Source: Limisalsivibrio acetivorans
Lineage (GTDB): Bacteria > Chrysiogenota > Deferribacteres > Deferribacterales > Geovibrionaceae
Length of the DNA stretch: 64,000 bases
NCBI RefSeq assembly: GCF_000421105.1
Contig: NZ_ATWF01000001.1
Coordinates: 2,305,407 to 2,369,406, forward strand
Direction: 5' to 3'
The position numbers and the translations under genes are program-made. The notes beneath the pieces were generated by a model. It was not told the DNA's origin and searched no databases. It saw nothing but the letters and a program-made list of their open reading frames with translations. The stretch's first letter is position 1. Each line of letters starts with the position of its first letter. Shown here piece by piece: positions 46,122 through 54,694 of the stretch.

Positions 46122-47540
46122 ATGGGAGCTGAACTCCAAAAAGATAACGGCTGCCTCAAGATAATCCTTGAGCAGGACGAGCCCATTGCCAGTTTTAACA
46201 ACCTTGTGAAGACAATCGCAGGTGAGCAGGGGCTAAACAGAGTTATACTCGATCTGAAAAACTGCTTCTATCTTCAAAGCAAGGCGCTTGCAAGCATCCT
46301 TGCCATGAAGAAGGAAGCCCAGAAGAAGAAAAGCGAATTCATTCTGGTTAATGTCAGCGAGGAGGTATTCCAGCTCCTAGAGATGACAAATCTTCTTCCG
46401 CTTTTTACCATATCCGACGACTACTCCTCTTACGAAATCGATGAGCTCATAGAAAAATTCCTCGATGCGGAGGAGGCGGACAAAGCCTCTGACTTTCTTG
46501 CAGAAAACTATAATGATGAAATAAGGAAGCGTCTCTTTGAGGTGCTTGATATGGATGATGCACTCCTCGAAGAGTATGCCGTGCTTACAATAGGCAAAGC
46601 CCACGACTTCGACGCTGTGGACAAGATTGCCGCATGCCTTGAAAGCGATGCCGGTGTTGTGGTTAGAGCCGCCATACTCGTACTTGGATGGATGGGTGAA
46701 ACCGAATATAAGCAGAGGATATACGATTTCCTCAAAAGCGATATCGTAGACGTTGCCGAGGCCGCCGCTGGCTCCATCGCACTGCTGGCCGATGACAGCG
46801 ATGCGGAGATTATTGGCTCCCTGCTTTCGAATGACAGCAAGCGTCTTCGCAAGGTTGCTGCGCAGGCTCTATCCCTTATCAACGACGAAAAGAGCTTCGA
46901 GATTCTCGTTAACCATCTTGAGAAAGAGCAGGATGAGGATGTCAGGGCGCAGGTTGTTAAGAGCGTCGCTTCCTTCAACAGGCAGAATGTTGCAGACCTT
47001 CTGCTGAAGTATTTTGACGACAGCTCCCTCAAGGTGCGTGAGGTGGCTGCCGGCGGTCTTGTACGTATTAAGGCGAAGGACCGCATCGGCGAGATAATGG
47101 CCCGTGTTAATGATAATGACAGCTGGGTTGGATACTTTGCCGCTAAGGCACTTGGCGAAATCTGCACGGCGGACTGCGTAGAACCTCTCAAGAAGGTTTA
47201 TCCCGATGTTGAGGATAACGTAAAGCTCGCCATTATCGAGGCACTTGGGAAGATCGATTTCGATACTTCTGATTTCCTGCTCAGCCTTATAGACGATGAA
47301 AACGAGGATATACGTAAAGAGGTTATTGGAACGCTCCAGAGGCTCAACTCCTCCATGGCTGTGGAGGCTGCTGTTAAGCTCATTGAAAAGGACGATAGCT
47401 GGCTGGTTCGTTTCAAATGTGTGGAGATTCTGGACAACTCAAAGCCCAAAAGCTATATGGAACTGCTTAAAAAAAGGCTTGAAAGCGAAGATAATCGCTA
47501 TGTCCGTGAAAAAATACAGTCTATTCTGGAAGCGATATGA
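46122..47540 (+). CDS. STAS domain fused to HEAT repeats
   Basis: 472 residues. Residues 1-105 are a second STAS domain; CFYLQSKALASI aligns with VYMNSSGLREI of the gene before it, keeping Ser53 but with Lys54 in place of the second Ser. Residues ~130-470 are about ten HEAT-like helix pairs (DVAEAAAGSIALLAD, VREVAAGGLVRI, VGYFAAKALGEI), a scaffold for protein binding. Probably the effector or scaffold arm of the switch module. Starts 9 bases after the first STAS gene and overlaps cheR by 4. Confidence 0.85.
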   Translation: MGAELQKDNGCLKIILEQDEPIASFNNLVKTIAGEQGLNRVILDLKNCFYLQSKALASILAMKKEAQKKKSEFILVNVSEEVFQLLEMTNLLPLFTISDDYSSYEIDELIEKFLDAEEADKASDFLAENYNDEIRKRLFEVLDMDDALLEEYAVLTIGKAHDFDAVDKIAACLESDAGVVVRAAILVLGWMGETEYKQRIYDFLKSDIVDVAEAAAGSIALLADDSDAEIIGSLLSNDSKRLRKVAAQALSLINDEKSFEILVNHLEKEQDEDVRAQVVKSVASFNRQNVADLLLKYFDDSSLKVREVAAGGLVRIKAKDRIGEIMARVNDNDSWVGYFAAKALGEICTADCVEPLKKVYPDVEDNVKLAIIEALGKIDFDTSDFLLSLIDDENEDIRKEVIGTLQRLNSSMAVEAAVKLIEKDDSWLVRFKCVEILDNSKPKSYMELLKKRLESEDNRYVREKIQSILEAI

Positions 47541-48367
47541 TTCAGTCAGGCACGATTAAGATAAAAGAGGATGAGTTTGTCGAGCTAAAGGATATAATCT
47601 ATAAAAACTCGGCAATATCCTTTGCGGACAGCAAGAAGTATCTGCTGGAAAACAGGCTTACAAAGCGTCTGCAGGAGCTGAACTTCAACAGCTTCAAGGA
47701 CTATATATACTACCTCAAGTATAACGTTAAGAAGAACGAGGAGATGGAGATCCTACTGAACCTCGTTACGATTAACGAGACATACTTCCTCCGTGAGCGG
47801 GGGCAGATGGACTACATGGTTAAGACGGTTATCCCCGAGCTGCAGGCTAAGGGTAAGCGTTCCATAAAGATCTGGTCCGCTGCATGCTCCTCCGGTGAAG
47901 AACCCTATTCCCTTGCCATACTCCTCAATGAGGCGGGACTTTTCAACAAGCTGAACATTGAAATCATGGCATCGGATATCAATACCGAGGTACTCAATAC
48001 AGCAAAGAGTGGTGTTTATAGAACGGTCTCCTTCAGAGGGGTTCCGCCTAACATCACAAGCAAGTATTTCACCAAAGACGGGTTCACCTATAAGCTGGAT
48101 CCGTCCATAAAGAGCAAGATCAAGTTCTTTCAGGCAAACCTGCTGAGCCCTGTTGTGGGTAGCAAGGTTGGTAAGGTTGATATTATCTTTTGCCGAAATG
48201 TTCTCATCTACTTTGATGTGGATGCGAAGAAGAAGGTTATTGATATGTTCCACCGCACGCTGGGCATGCCGGGACACATGTTCCTGGGGCATTCCGAGAC
48301 GTTGAATAAGATCAACGACAGCTTCACAATGAAGAACTTCGGCGGCGGCATTGTCTATATGAAATAA
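47537..48367 (+). CDS. cheR: Chemotaxis protein methyltransferase CheR
   Basis: 276 residues. N-terminal helical domain (SKKYLLENRLTKRLQEL), then the SAM fold with TINETYFLRE, IWSAACSSGEEPYSLAI, IMASDINTEVL and IIFCRNVLIYFD, the standard CheR blocks. It methylates receptor glutamates, opposite to CheB. Overlaps the HEAT gene by 4 bases and is closed by a terminator. Confidence 0.96.
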   Translation: MIQSGTIKIKEDEFVELKDIIYKNSAISFADSKKYLLENRLTKRLQELNFNSFKDYIYYLKYNVKKNEEMEILLNLVTINETYFLRERGQMDYMVKTVIPELQAKGKRSIKIWSAACSSGEEPYSLAILLNEAGLFNKLNIEIMASDINTEVLNTAKSGVYRTVSFRGVPPNITSKYFTKDGFTYKLDPSIKSKIKFFQANLLSPVVGSKVGKVDIIFCRNVLIYFDVDAKKKVIDMFHRTLGMPGHMFLGHSETLNKINDSFTMKNFGGGIVYMK

Positions 48368-48376
48368 GGTAATAAG

Positions 48377-48404
48377 CGGCCCGGACTTGATTTCGGGCCG
48401 TTTT
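48377..48404 (+). terminator. Terminator after cheR
   Basis: CGGCCCG (48377-48383), loop of 10, CGGGCCG (48394-48400), then T4. Strong stem, short T-run; may allow some readthrough to the next genes. Confidence 0.75.
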
Positions 48405-48447
48405 AGCCGAATATTATTGATAGGGTTATGCCTTAAAGAGGTGGATT

Positions 48448-48744
48448 ATGCCGGCTGGTCCTATTGATATTCAAACCGTATTCAACAAAACCCCTGTTGC
48501 CGAGAAGGTTCAGGAGGTCCAGGACAAAAGTGCTGAAAATAGACAGGCGCATTTCGCCCAGGAATCCCAACGTCAGAGAGAGAAGGAATCAGAGACCGTA
48601 ACTAACGTACCCGATTCAGAAAATCCTATACTGGATGATAAAGAGAAGGAGAAGAGGGAGCGGGAACGGCGTGAGCGTGAGAAGAGAAAAAAGAAGAGCG
48701 CTAGAAAAAAAGGTTCAAGACATATAATCGATCTGGAGGCGTAA
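48448..48744 (+). CDS. Small charged hypothetical protein
   Basis: 98 residues, almost all charged or polar: Gln/Glu-rich middle, then a Lys/Arg/Glu run (KEKEKRERERREREKRKKK) likely to be a single long helix. No domain. GAGGTGGATT precedes the ATG. It overlaps the next start by one base, so the two are coupled. Confidence 0.65.
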   Translation: MPAGPIDIQTVFNKTPVAEKVQEVQDKSAENRQAHFAQESQRQREKESETVTNVPDSENPILDDKEKEKRERERREREKRKKKSARKKGSRHIIDLEA

Positions 48745-49520
48745 TGCTAAGGGCAAGATTAACCCTGACCTATCCTGATGATATAAAGACAGCCCACGGA
48801 CAGCTTGTTTCAAAGGCTCCGCCAGAGCTTAAACTCCAAAGCGTCAGCGAGAACATGCTGAAAGAGGCGGATGAGATCTCCATGCAGTGGCATGAAAACG
48901 GCCGTAACCGGAGTGTCTTGCTTAACTTTGTGAGTATTCAGGACGGAACAGCAAGGTTCAAGGCCGCTGGCGAAGCACCATCATACCCCAGCCAGAGCCA
49001 CAGGGTCGAGTATAAGGGTATCTTCGATATCAAGGTTCTCAGCTCCTCTGAAATTCCAGAATACAGACGCCTTGCTGAGCGTGAGAACGCAAAACATAAA
49101 ACATCTATAGTCAATAAAATAAAGAATATCATCCCCAATGAGTCCGTAAGCAACCAACACCTTTTCCGTATGCTGCTGGAGATGGATTCGAAGCTGGACG
49201 AGATCCTTTTCCATGTGGCCGAACAGGAGATGAGCCCTGAAACCCGTCCTGTAAAGGCACTATACCTTAGCGGAGAGGGTATCGGTCTTTTCACCGAAGA
49301 TGAGATAAAGAAAGGTGAAAGCCTCTACGTCCGCTCACGACCCTCTGGTACAGGTGGTAAACTCCGCTTCTCCACCATAGCCGAGGTTGCCAGAAGCCGT
49401 TCCACAGAAAAAGGGTACCTGTTAGACGCTCTGTTTATCGATTTCGACGAAGCTGTTCGTGAGAATGTTATCAAATTCATATTCGAGAAAGACAGGGAGC
49501 TGATCAAGGGGACTGGTTAA
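48744..49520 (+). CDS. PilZ-like domain protein
   Basis: 258 residues. The order, a helical middle with RMLLEMDSKLDEILFHV, then ALYLSGEGIGLFTEDEIKKGESLYVR, TIAEVARSR, and DALFIDFDEAVRENVIKFIFEKDRE, resembles PilZ-type proteins that act on flagella. The RxxxR cyclic-di-GMP motif is not seen, so ligand binding is uncertain. It is the last gene before the accessory insertion. Confidence 0.6.
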   Translation: MLRARLTLTYPDDIKTAHGQLVSKAPPELKLQSVSENMLKEADEISMQWHENGRNRSVLLNFVSIQDGTARFKAAGEAPSYPSQSHRVEYKGIFDIKVLSSSEIPEYRRLAERENAKHKTSIVNKIKNIIPNESVSNQHLFRMLLEMDSKLDEILFHVAEQEMSPETRPVKALYLSGEGIGLFTEDEIKKGESLYVRSRPSGTGGKLRFSTIAEVARSRSTEKGYLLDALFIDFDEAVRENVIKFIFEKDRELIKGTG

Positions 49521-49532
49521 GTCTTTTCTATT

Positions 49533-50133
49533 TTATCTATGGAATTTCCCGTCCATATAATCTGGGAAATTCATCATCCTGAGAATTTCCCTGCCGCTAC
49601 GCTTGGCAAAGCCTTCGCTTCGCTTACTTCCGTTACAGAATATGAAGCATAGCTCCATATTCTTCACTTCAGAGCCAACATCCATGTTGGCTTTATTCGC
49701 TTCAACCTTAAATGCATGATTAGCATAAGCTTTCATGGATGGGATCATATTATATATTAACCACTATAATTATCTTTCAAATGGGTTTTTGAGGGGTGTG
49801 GGGAACTTTGTTCCCTAAAAAGTTCCCTGCAATCTTTTGTCTTACTAATTTTATCTATGAAATTTCCCGTCCATATAATCTGGGAAATTCATCATCCTGA
49901 GAATTTCCCTGCCGCTACACTCGGCAAAGCCTTCGCTTCGCTTACTTCCGTTACAGAATATGAAGCATAGCTCCATATTCTTCACTTCAGAGCCAACATC
50001 CATGTTGGCTTTATTCGCTTCAACCTTAAATGCATGATTAGCATAAGCTTTCATGGATGGGATCATATTATATATTAACCACTATAATTATCTTTCAAAT
50101 GGGTTTTTGAGGGGTGTGGGGAACTTTGTTCCC
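49533..50133. repeat. 318-bp tandem duplication of a hairpin-rich repeat
   Basis: Copy A 49533-49850 and copy B from 49851 are nearly identical at an offset of 318 bases; B is cut by the IS30 element after 50133 and resumes at 51207. Each copy has alternating GAATTTCCC / GGGAAATTC arms (49542, 49564, 49583), GAATATG...CATATTC, the palindrome GCCAACAT-CC-ATGTTGGC (49674-49691), a CATGGATG octamer, and GGGAAC-TTT-GTTCCC. Both strands carry a short open frame over the copies, but it follows the repeat, has no ribosome site and is not credible as a gene. Confidence 0.85.
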
Positions 50134-51206
50134 CCTGGATTCAATAATTAAGTGCAACTTTTAAGTAGTGGTCAAAAGAGGTCAGGTGCGTTAGCATCGT
50201 AGCTCTTTAACCACCACGTCAAAGGAGCACCGAATGAAGAACTATACACACCTGACCCGTGAACAAAGGTACCAGATTTATGTGCTGAGGAAAACCGGAC
50301 ATTCTCAGACGGACATAGCTGATTTGCTTAAAGTACATAAATCTACCATCAGCCGAGAGTTACGCAGAAACACAGGAGGTCGTGGTTATCGCCCAAAGCA
50401 AGCTCATCGCAAAGCTATTGAACGAAGAATGGACAAGGTCCCAAGACGGATTGCACAAACTGAATGGTATTTTGTTGAACGTCTTCTGCTTGAAGACTGG
50501 AGCCCTGAGCAGGTGAGCAATTGGCTAAATCAAAATTATGGAATAAACGTAAGTCATGAGCGTATCTACCAGCACATTCTTGAAGATAAAAGTCATGGTG
50601 GAACACTTTATACTCACCTGCGTTGCCGAAGAAAACGCAGGAAGCGATATGGTGTTTATGAACGCAGAGGAGAGATACATGGCAAGTTAAGCATTGAGCA
50701 GCGTCCAAGTATTGTAGAAGAGAAAGCGAGATTCGGAGACTGGGAAGTGGATACAGTTATAGGAAAAGGGAACAAGCAGGCGATTGTTTCTCTTATTGAG
50801 CGGAAGTCTTATCTGACACTTATACGCAAGGTAGAAAGAAAGACTGCTGTACTGGTGACAAAAGCGGTTATAGAAATGTTGAAACCGATATCACACCTAG
50901 TCCATACAATCACTTCCGATAACGGGAAAGAGTTTGCAGGACATGCCGAAATATCTGAGATACTAGGGGCTGAATTCTACTTTGCTCATCCATATGCTTC
51001 GTGGGAACGCGGAATAAACGAAAATACAAACGGACTCATTAGGCAGTATGTACCAAAGAGTAGGATGCTTGAAAGTGTTGATGATATAGAGATTCAGAAT
51101 ATTATGCAGAAACTAAACAACAGACCAAGAAAAGCAACTGGATATAAAACTCCTAACCAGATACTATTCTCTATAGACCCCGTTGCACTTGCTAGTTGAA
51201 TTCAGG
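50134..51206 (+). mobile_element. IS30-family insertion sequence 1, complete
   Basis: 1073 bp. Left end CCTGGATTCAATAATTAAG and right end (reverse complement) CCTGAATTCAACTAGCAAG, both continuing TGCAAC, form the terminal inverted repeats. Flanking CCC (50131-50133 and 51207-51209) is a 3-bp target duplication. Removing the element rebuilds GTTCCCTAAAAAGTTCC, the sequence at the same place in copy A, so the empty site is known. Confidence 0.92.
50234..51199 (+). CDS. IS30-family transposase 1
   Basis: 321 residues, complete. N-terminal helix-turn-helix (SQTDIADLLKVHKSTISREL), then the DDE core: Asp in FGDWEVDTVIG, Asp in TITSDNGKEF, Glu in RGINENTNGLIRQY, and the closing NNRPRKATGYKTP typical of IS30. 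AAGGAG precedes the ATG. Nothing is broken, so the element may still move. Confidence 0.95.
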   Translation: MKNYTHLTREQRYQIYVLRKTGHSQTDIADLLKVHKSTISRELRRNTGGRGYRPKQAHRKAIERRMDKVPRRIAQTEWYFVERLLLEDWSPEQVSNWLNQNYGINVSHERIYQHILEDKSHGGTLYTHLRCRRKRRKRYGVYERRGEIHGKLSIEQRPSIVEEKARFGDWEVDTVIGKGNKQAIVSLIERKSYLTLIRKVERKTAVLVTKAVIEMLKPISHLVHTITSDNGKEFAGHAEISEILGAEFYFAHPYASWERGINENTNGLIRQYVPKSRMLESVDDIEIQNIMQKLNNRPRKATGYKTPNQILFSIDPVALAS

Positions 51207-51291
51207 CCCTAAAAAGTTCCCTGCGATTTTTTCCTTTCATACTCAAATTAGAAATAAGCCACTAATCTCTTTGTCTTGCGCTTTCGCGCCA

Positions 51292-52410
51292 CATACTTTT
51301 TACGCAGATTGTAATAGCAATCTTATCACTAATATGAAATAAAAAAGGCTCATGCCATGCAGTCTTCACCACAAAAACTTTCTCCCGAAGGAGGAGCACA
51401 GCAATGAGCCATAAGCATCTTAGCATTAGAGATCGAGAAATACTAGAGCGTCTACTTCGCCAGGGATACTCACAACGTAAAATATCCGCAATATTAGGCA
51501 TTACACAATCTGCTGTAAGTCAGGAAATCAGTCGTAATAAGGATTGCTGTAACAGATATCGAGCTAAAGCATCCCACTCTCGAGCCTTACGTAGGCGCAA
51601 AAAGACTAAGGGCGGATTTCGTAAGGATAAGGGATTTTTGTTAAACTATGTCCGAGAGAAACTAGAACAACACTGGTCACCGGAGCAGATATCCGGTCGT
51701 TTAAAGAGAGATTATCCGTGTGAGTCAGATAAACATATATCATTTAAGAGCATATATTTATGGGTACGCAAGGGTATTGACCATGAGTACAGGGATGTTC
51801 CCTTACGTGGCTACCACAAGTATTTCAGGACACACCGAGGTCGTAAACGCACTATAGGTATAAAGGCAGGAAGTCGTTCAGCCAAGACAGACCTTCCTCG
51901 CATTGAGGACCGTCCAGAAGAGGGTTTTGGAGTATGGGAGAGCGATCTTATAAGTGGTTACAACAAAAGCGGTTATATAGCAACTTTTGTAGAGAGAAGT
52001 ACTGGTTTTATATGGGCTGAGAAACTTGAGAACAAGTCTATAAAAGAATATAACCGCTCAGCAATAGAGTGTATAAGGCGCTTTGGCAGCTCTAAGTTTA
52101 AATCCATAACAGTAGATAGAGGTAAAGAGTTTTACGGTTATAAGTCAGTAGGAGTACAGTTCTATTTCTGCAATCCGATGAGTCCTAATGAAAGAGCACT
52201 TAACGAAAACATGAACGGGCTTCTTCGGCAGTATTTTCCGAAGAGAACAAGCTTTAAAGATGTAAAGAGTGAAGATGTATACAGGGCAGTAGAAGAGATC
52301 AACAATAGGCCTAAGAAAAGATTTGGGTATATGACAACTATGGAAGTACTTGATAGCATGGGCATAGAGATGTGATAAGATTCAATTTACAATTCGCATA
52401 GAAAAGTATG
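51292..52410 (+). mobile_element. IS30-family insertion sequence 2, complete
   Basis: About 1.1 kb. Left end CATACTTTTTACGCAG and right end (reverse complement) CATACTTTTCTATGCG, both running into AATCTTATCAC, are the inverted repeats. CA on both sides (51290-51291, 52411-52412) may be a 2-bp target duplication. It lies 85 bases after the first element, from which it differs throughout. Confidence 0.82.
51404..52375 (+). CDS. IS30-family transposase 2
   Basis: 323 residues, complete. Helix-turn-helix QRKISAILGITQSAVSQEIS, then FGVWESDLISG, ITVDRGKEF (Asp; DNG of the family is DRG here) and RALNENMNGLLRQYFP as the DDE set, with NNRPKKRFGY at the end. GGAGGAGCAC precedes the ATG. Clearly a different IS30 lineage from the neighbour. 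Confidence 0.93.
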   Translation: MSHKHLSIRDREILERLLRQGYSQRKISAILGITQSAVSQEISRNKDCCNRYRAKASHSRALRRRKKTKGGFRKDKGFLLNYVREKLEQHWSPEQISGRLKRDYPCESDKHISFKSIYLWVRKGIDHEYRDVPLRGYHKYFRTHRGRKRTIGIKAGSRSAKTDLPRIEDRPEEGFGVWESDLISGYNKSGYIATFVERSTGFIWAEKLENKSIKEYNRSAIECIRRFGSSKFKSITVDRGKEFYGYKSVGVQFYFCNPMSPNERALNENMNGLLRQYFPKRTSFKDVKSEDVYRAVEEINNRPKKRFGYMTTMEVLDSMGIEM

Positions 52411-53145
52411 CAAAACTATTCCCTCAGGGTTTTCCAGCCCCCATTATTACTCATTTATTATCATAAATTCGCAAGTGATGGCGGTGCCCTCATTTCGCTC
52501 TTTTTCCACCTGAAGTTTTGCTGATGCTGAGGAGTGTAATCGCACCTCATACGCTTCAGAGTTCAATAATCAGGATTCTCTCACCTATCACGTACGGCCA
52601 AAACTTCCGGGCGGTTCCAAAAGAGCTCATTCGGCTGTAAAACATTCGGGAAAGAAAAGAAAGGGACTTGGACGCAATATAATAGTGGTGAGAGTTATGT
52701 CTGCTGGCAAAACAGGTTAACAAGGGGCACGTTGTTTTCTCTTGAGTGTAAACGTTATAGCTACCTATTAAACCGATGGAATTTTCCATCCATGGAAATT
52801 CCATTGCCGCTACACTCGACAAAGCCTTCGCTCCGCTTACTTCCGTTACAGAATATGAAGCATAGCTCCATATTCTTCACTTCAGGGCTTCCATCCCTGG
52901 AAGCCTGTTGAGTAGCAACCATATTTGTATGATTAGCATAAGCTTTCATGGATGAAAGCTCGCTTGCGTAAGTGAGAAGAAAGCCTCTTTCTTCGAGCGG
53001 CGAATAATTTGCATGGATGGGAAATTATTCAGACAGATAAAGGAGTTTGAACTATTATCAATAGAATTTCGTAGATAAATTACGTGATAGTGACTGCAAC
53101 AGTGTAATGTGTTAAACTTGATCCAGAACTAAAGGTCGGTGTTAA
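52376..53145. other. Gene-free accessory stretch
   Basis: 770 bases with no credible gene. The first ~35 bases are the right end of the second IS30, then ~350 bases of unassigned AT-rich sequence, then the diverged hairpin repeat at 52777-53030, then the leader of the next gene. Confidence 0.7.
52777..53030. repeat. Third, diverged copy of the hairpin repeat
   Basis: Shares an ~85-base scaffold with copies A/B (from TTGCCGCTACACTCG through GAATATGAAGCATAGCTCC to CACTTCAG), but its palindromes have other arms. Seen: TGGAATTTTCCAT-CC-ATGGAAATTCCA (52777-52803), GGCTTCCA-TCCC-TGGAAGCC (52886-52905), AGCTTTCAT-GG-ATGAAAGCT (52941-52960), CTCGCTT-AAGTGAG (52959-52976), GAAGAAAG-CCT-CTTTCTTC (52976-52994), and GAATAATTT with AAATTATTC (53002-53030). 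CATCCATG or CATGGATG sits at the tip of three of them. Confidence 0.85.
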
Positions 53146-53562
53146 ATGTCTGAAAATACGCTATTAATGCTCATCAGTTTTGCTGTTCTTGTACTTCTTT
53201 TTGTAGTTATCTGGCTTATTGTGAAGATACGTAAGCTGGAGGCACGTGTGGTGGATGTATCCCCTTCGGATCTTTATCCTTTTATTGAAGAGCTTCGTGA
53301 TCTTGTTCTTGAGAGTGAGCGTGTGGCGGAGAAGCTAGACAGCAGCATACGTGAGCGTGAGGATGTTCTTGAGGACTTGGCGGATCTCACAGAGAAGCGC
53401 CTTAGGAGCATTGGCGAGGCTAACATGGAGAGAGAGGGCACAAAGAGTCTTAAGGAGAAGATCTTGGAACTTGCCGAAGAGGGGGAGGATGATAAGGCTA
53501 TTGCGAAGGAGCTTGGTATCTCGACAACGGAAGTAAAGATTGTGCGTAGTATGGCGAAATGA
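53146..53562 (+). CDS. Membrane-anchored SwrB/DUF6115-like protein
   Basis: 138 residues: one N-terminal membrane helix (LLMLISFAVLVLLFVVIWLIV), a coiled coil (~35-95), and a C-terminal helix-turn-helix-like piece (ILELAEEGEDDKAIAKELGISTTEVKIVRSM). This layout matches small proteins found in flagellar operons (SwrB/DUF6115/DUF2802 type). It overlaps the FliK-like gene by 4 bases, supporting a motility role. Confidence 0.65.
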   Translation: MSENTLLMLISFAVLVLLFVVIWLIVKIRKLEARVVDVSPSDLYPFIEELRDLVLESERVAEKLDSSIREREDVLEDLADLTEKRLRSIGEANMEREGTKSLKEKILELAEEGEDDKAIAKELGISTTEVKIVRSMAK

Positions 53563-54692
53563 AGATAGGAAACTTTTTTCATAACACAGCAAAGCTTGAC
53601 CCCGCTAATCTCGGTGATCTTGTGGAAGGCGAAAAGCTTGGAGGCAAGGTTGTCCGCAGGATGGAGAACGGTATGTATCTCATTAATCTGCGGGGGAAGA
53701 CCGCCACGGCCAGCATGGAGGGAACGGGGCTCAGTGAGGGTGCGAAGTTCCGTGCTGAGGTGGTTCGAAACGGCAATCAGCTTGAGCTAAGGATTGTTAC
53801 AAGGCCCGAGGAGGCATTCAATACAGCCGATGTCAAACGCTCATCCGCAAATGTTTCCGATGACGGCGATTCTGCCATATTCCGACTCAATAAGAATACC
53901 TTTAGTGCCAAGCCTGGTGATAAGATTCTGCTCAATATATTGAAGACCCTCCCCGACGGTTCAAAGCTGTTTGAGGCGAAGGGGGGCGTTTTCCGTGCTA
54001 TGGTAGGTGAAACACTACTCACAAAGTTTTCTGCACAGGTTTTGCAGACGGAGCCTATGCTTGAGCTGGCAGTTTTCAAAAGTCCTATGGAGAGTTTGAA
54101 CACATCCTTCGTAAAGTCGCAGGTGGGGGGCTTTGATCTTGGCTCAATCCTGAAGAGTACGGGCAAGTTCTCTTCACTGAACCTTGCAGATGTTACCCCG
54201 GATAAACTTAAGGAAGCAGTACGGAACAGCGGTCTTTTTATGGAAAATAAGCTGATGTCCGGTGAAAGTGTTGAAGGGGATGAGAAATTTCGTGCCATAG
54301 CAGAGCAGAACACAGCAGGGCGAGAGGCGATAACAAGAACCCAGATCGCAAACGTAATACTTGCGGACGGCCTTGTAGGGTTCCTTAAAACCGCCGATGA
54401 TAAGGTGAGCGATGCAAAGATACGTTTCAAGAAGGATGAGGGTGGAGACTCCGCCGTATTTATATCTATGTCCTTCAGCAGGATAGGCGATACCTTTATC
54501 TCCATAAGGCAGGTTGGAACTGTTTTCGATGTACTTGTGAAGTCTGAGAAGGACATCTCCGATGAACTCAAAGAGCTTGATATAGAGAATACACTGATAA
54601 GATGGAAAAAATACGAGCAGAAGGACGAGGCTGTCTTCAATGTTCGGCAGAAGCTTGCCGGAGACATGGACAGCTTTGATATAAGGGCATAA
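53559..54692 (+). CDS. FliK-like flagellar hook-length protein (tentative)
   Basis: 377 residues. N-terminal beta-rich part (GGKVVRRMENGMYLINLRGK, then LRIVTRPEEAFN) resembles the export-signal region of FliK-like proteins; the C-terminal ~110 residues (IRFKKDEGGDSAVFISMSFSRIGDTFISIRQVGTVFDVLVKSEKD) resemble the FliK C-terminal switch domain. Not a close match, so the name is tentative. Overlaps the gene before it and stops 2 bases before the MscS gene. Confidence 0.55.
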   Translation: MKIGNFFHNTAKLDPANLGDLVEGEKLGGKVVRRMENGMYLINLRGKTATASMEGTGLSEGAKFRAEVVRNGNQLELRIVTRPEEAFNTADVKRSSANVSDDGDSAIFRLNKNTFSAKPGDKILLNILKTLPDGSKLFEAKGGVFRAMVGETLLTKFSAQVLQTEPMLELAVFKSPMESLNTSFVKSQVGGFDLGSILKSTGKFSSLNLADVTPDKLKEAVRNSGLFMENKLMSGESVEGDEKFRAIAEQNTAGREAITRTQIANVILADGLVGFLKTADDKVSDAKIRFKKDEGGDSAVFISMSFSRIGDTFISIRQVGTVFDVLVKSEKDISDELKELDIENTLIRWKKYEQKDEAVFNVRQKLAGDMDSFDIRA

Positions 54693-54694
54693 TA

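Noticed and set aside
49533-50066. Two identical 71-residue reverse-strand frames in the duplicated repeat, and a similar 62-residue one at 52761-52949
   Set aside because: They trace the repeat and its hairpins; changes between copies keep base pairing rather than protein sequence, and there is no ribosome site.
49521-53145. Composite transposon formed by the two IS30 copies
   Set aside because: The elements are different IS30 lineages with unlike ends, lie in the same orientation only 85 bases apart and enclose no cargo.
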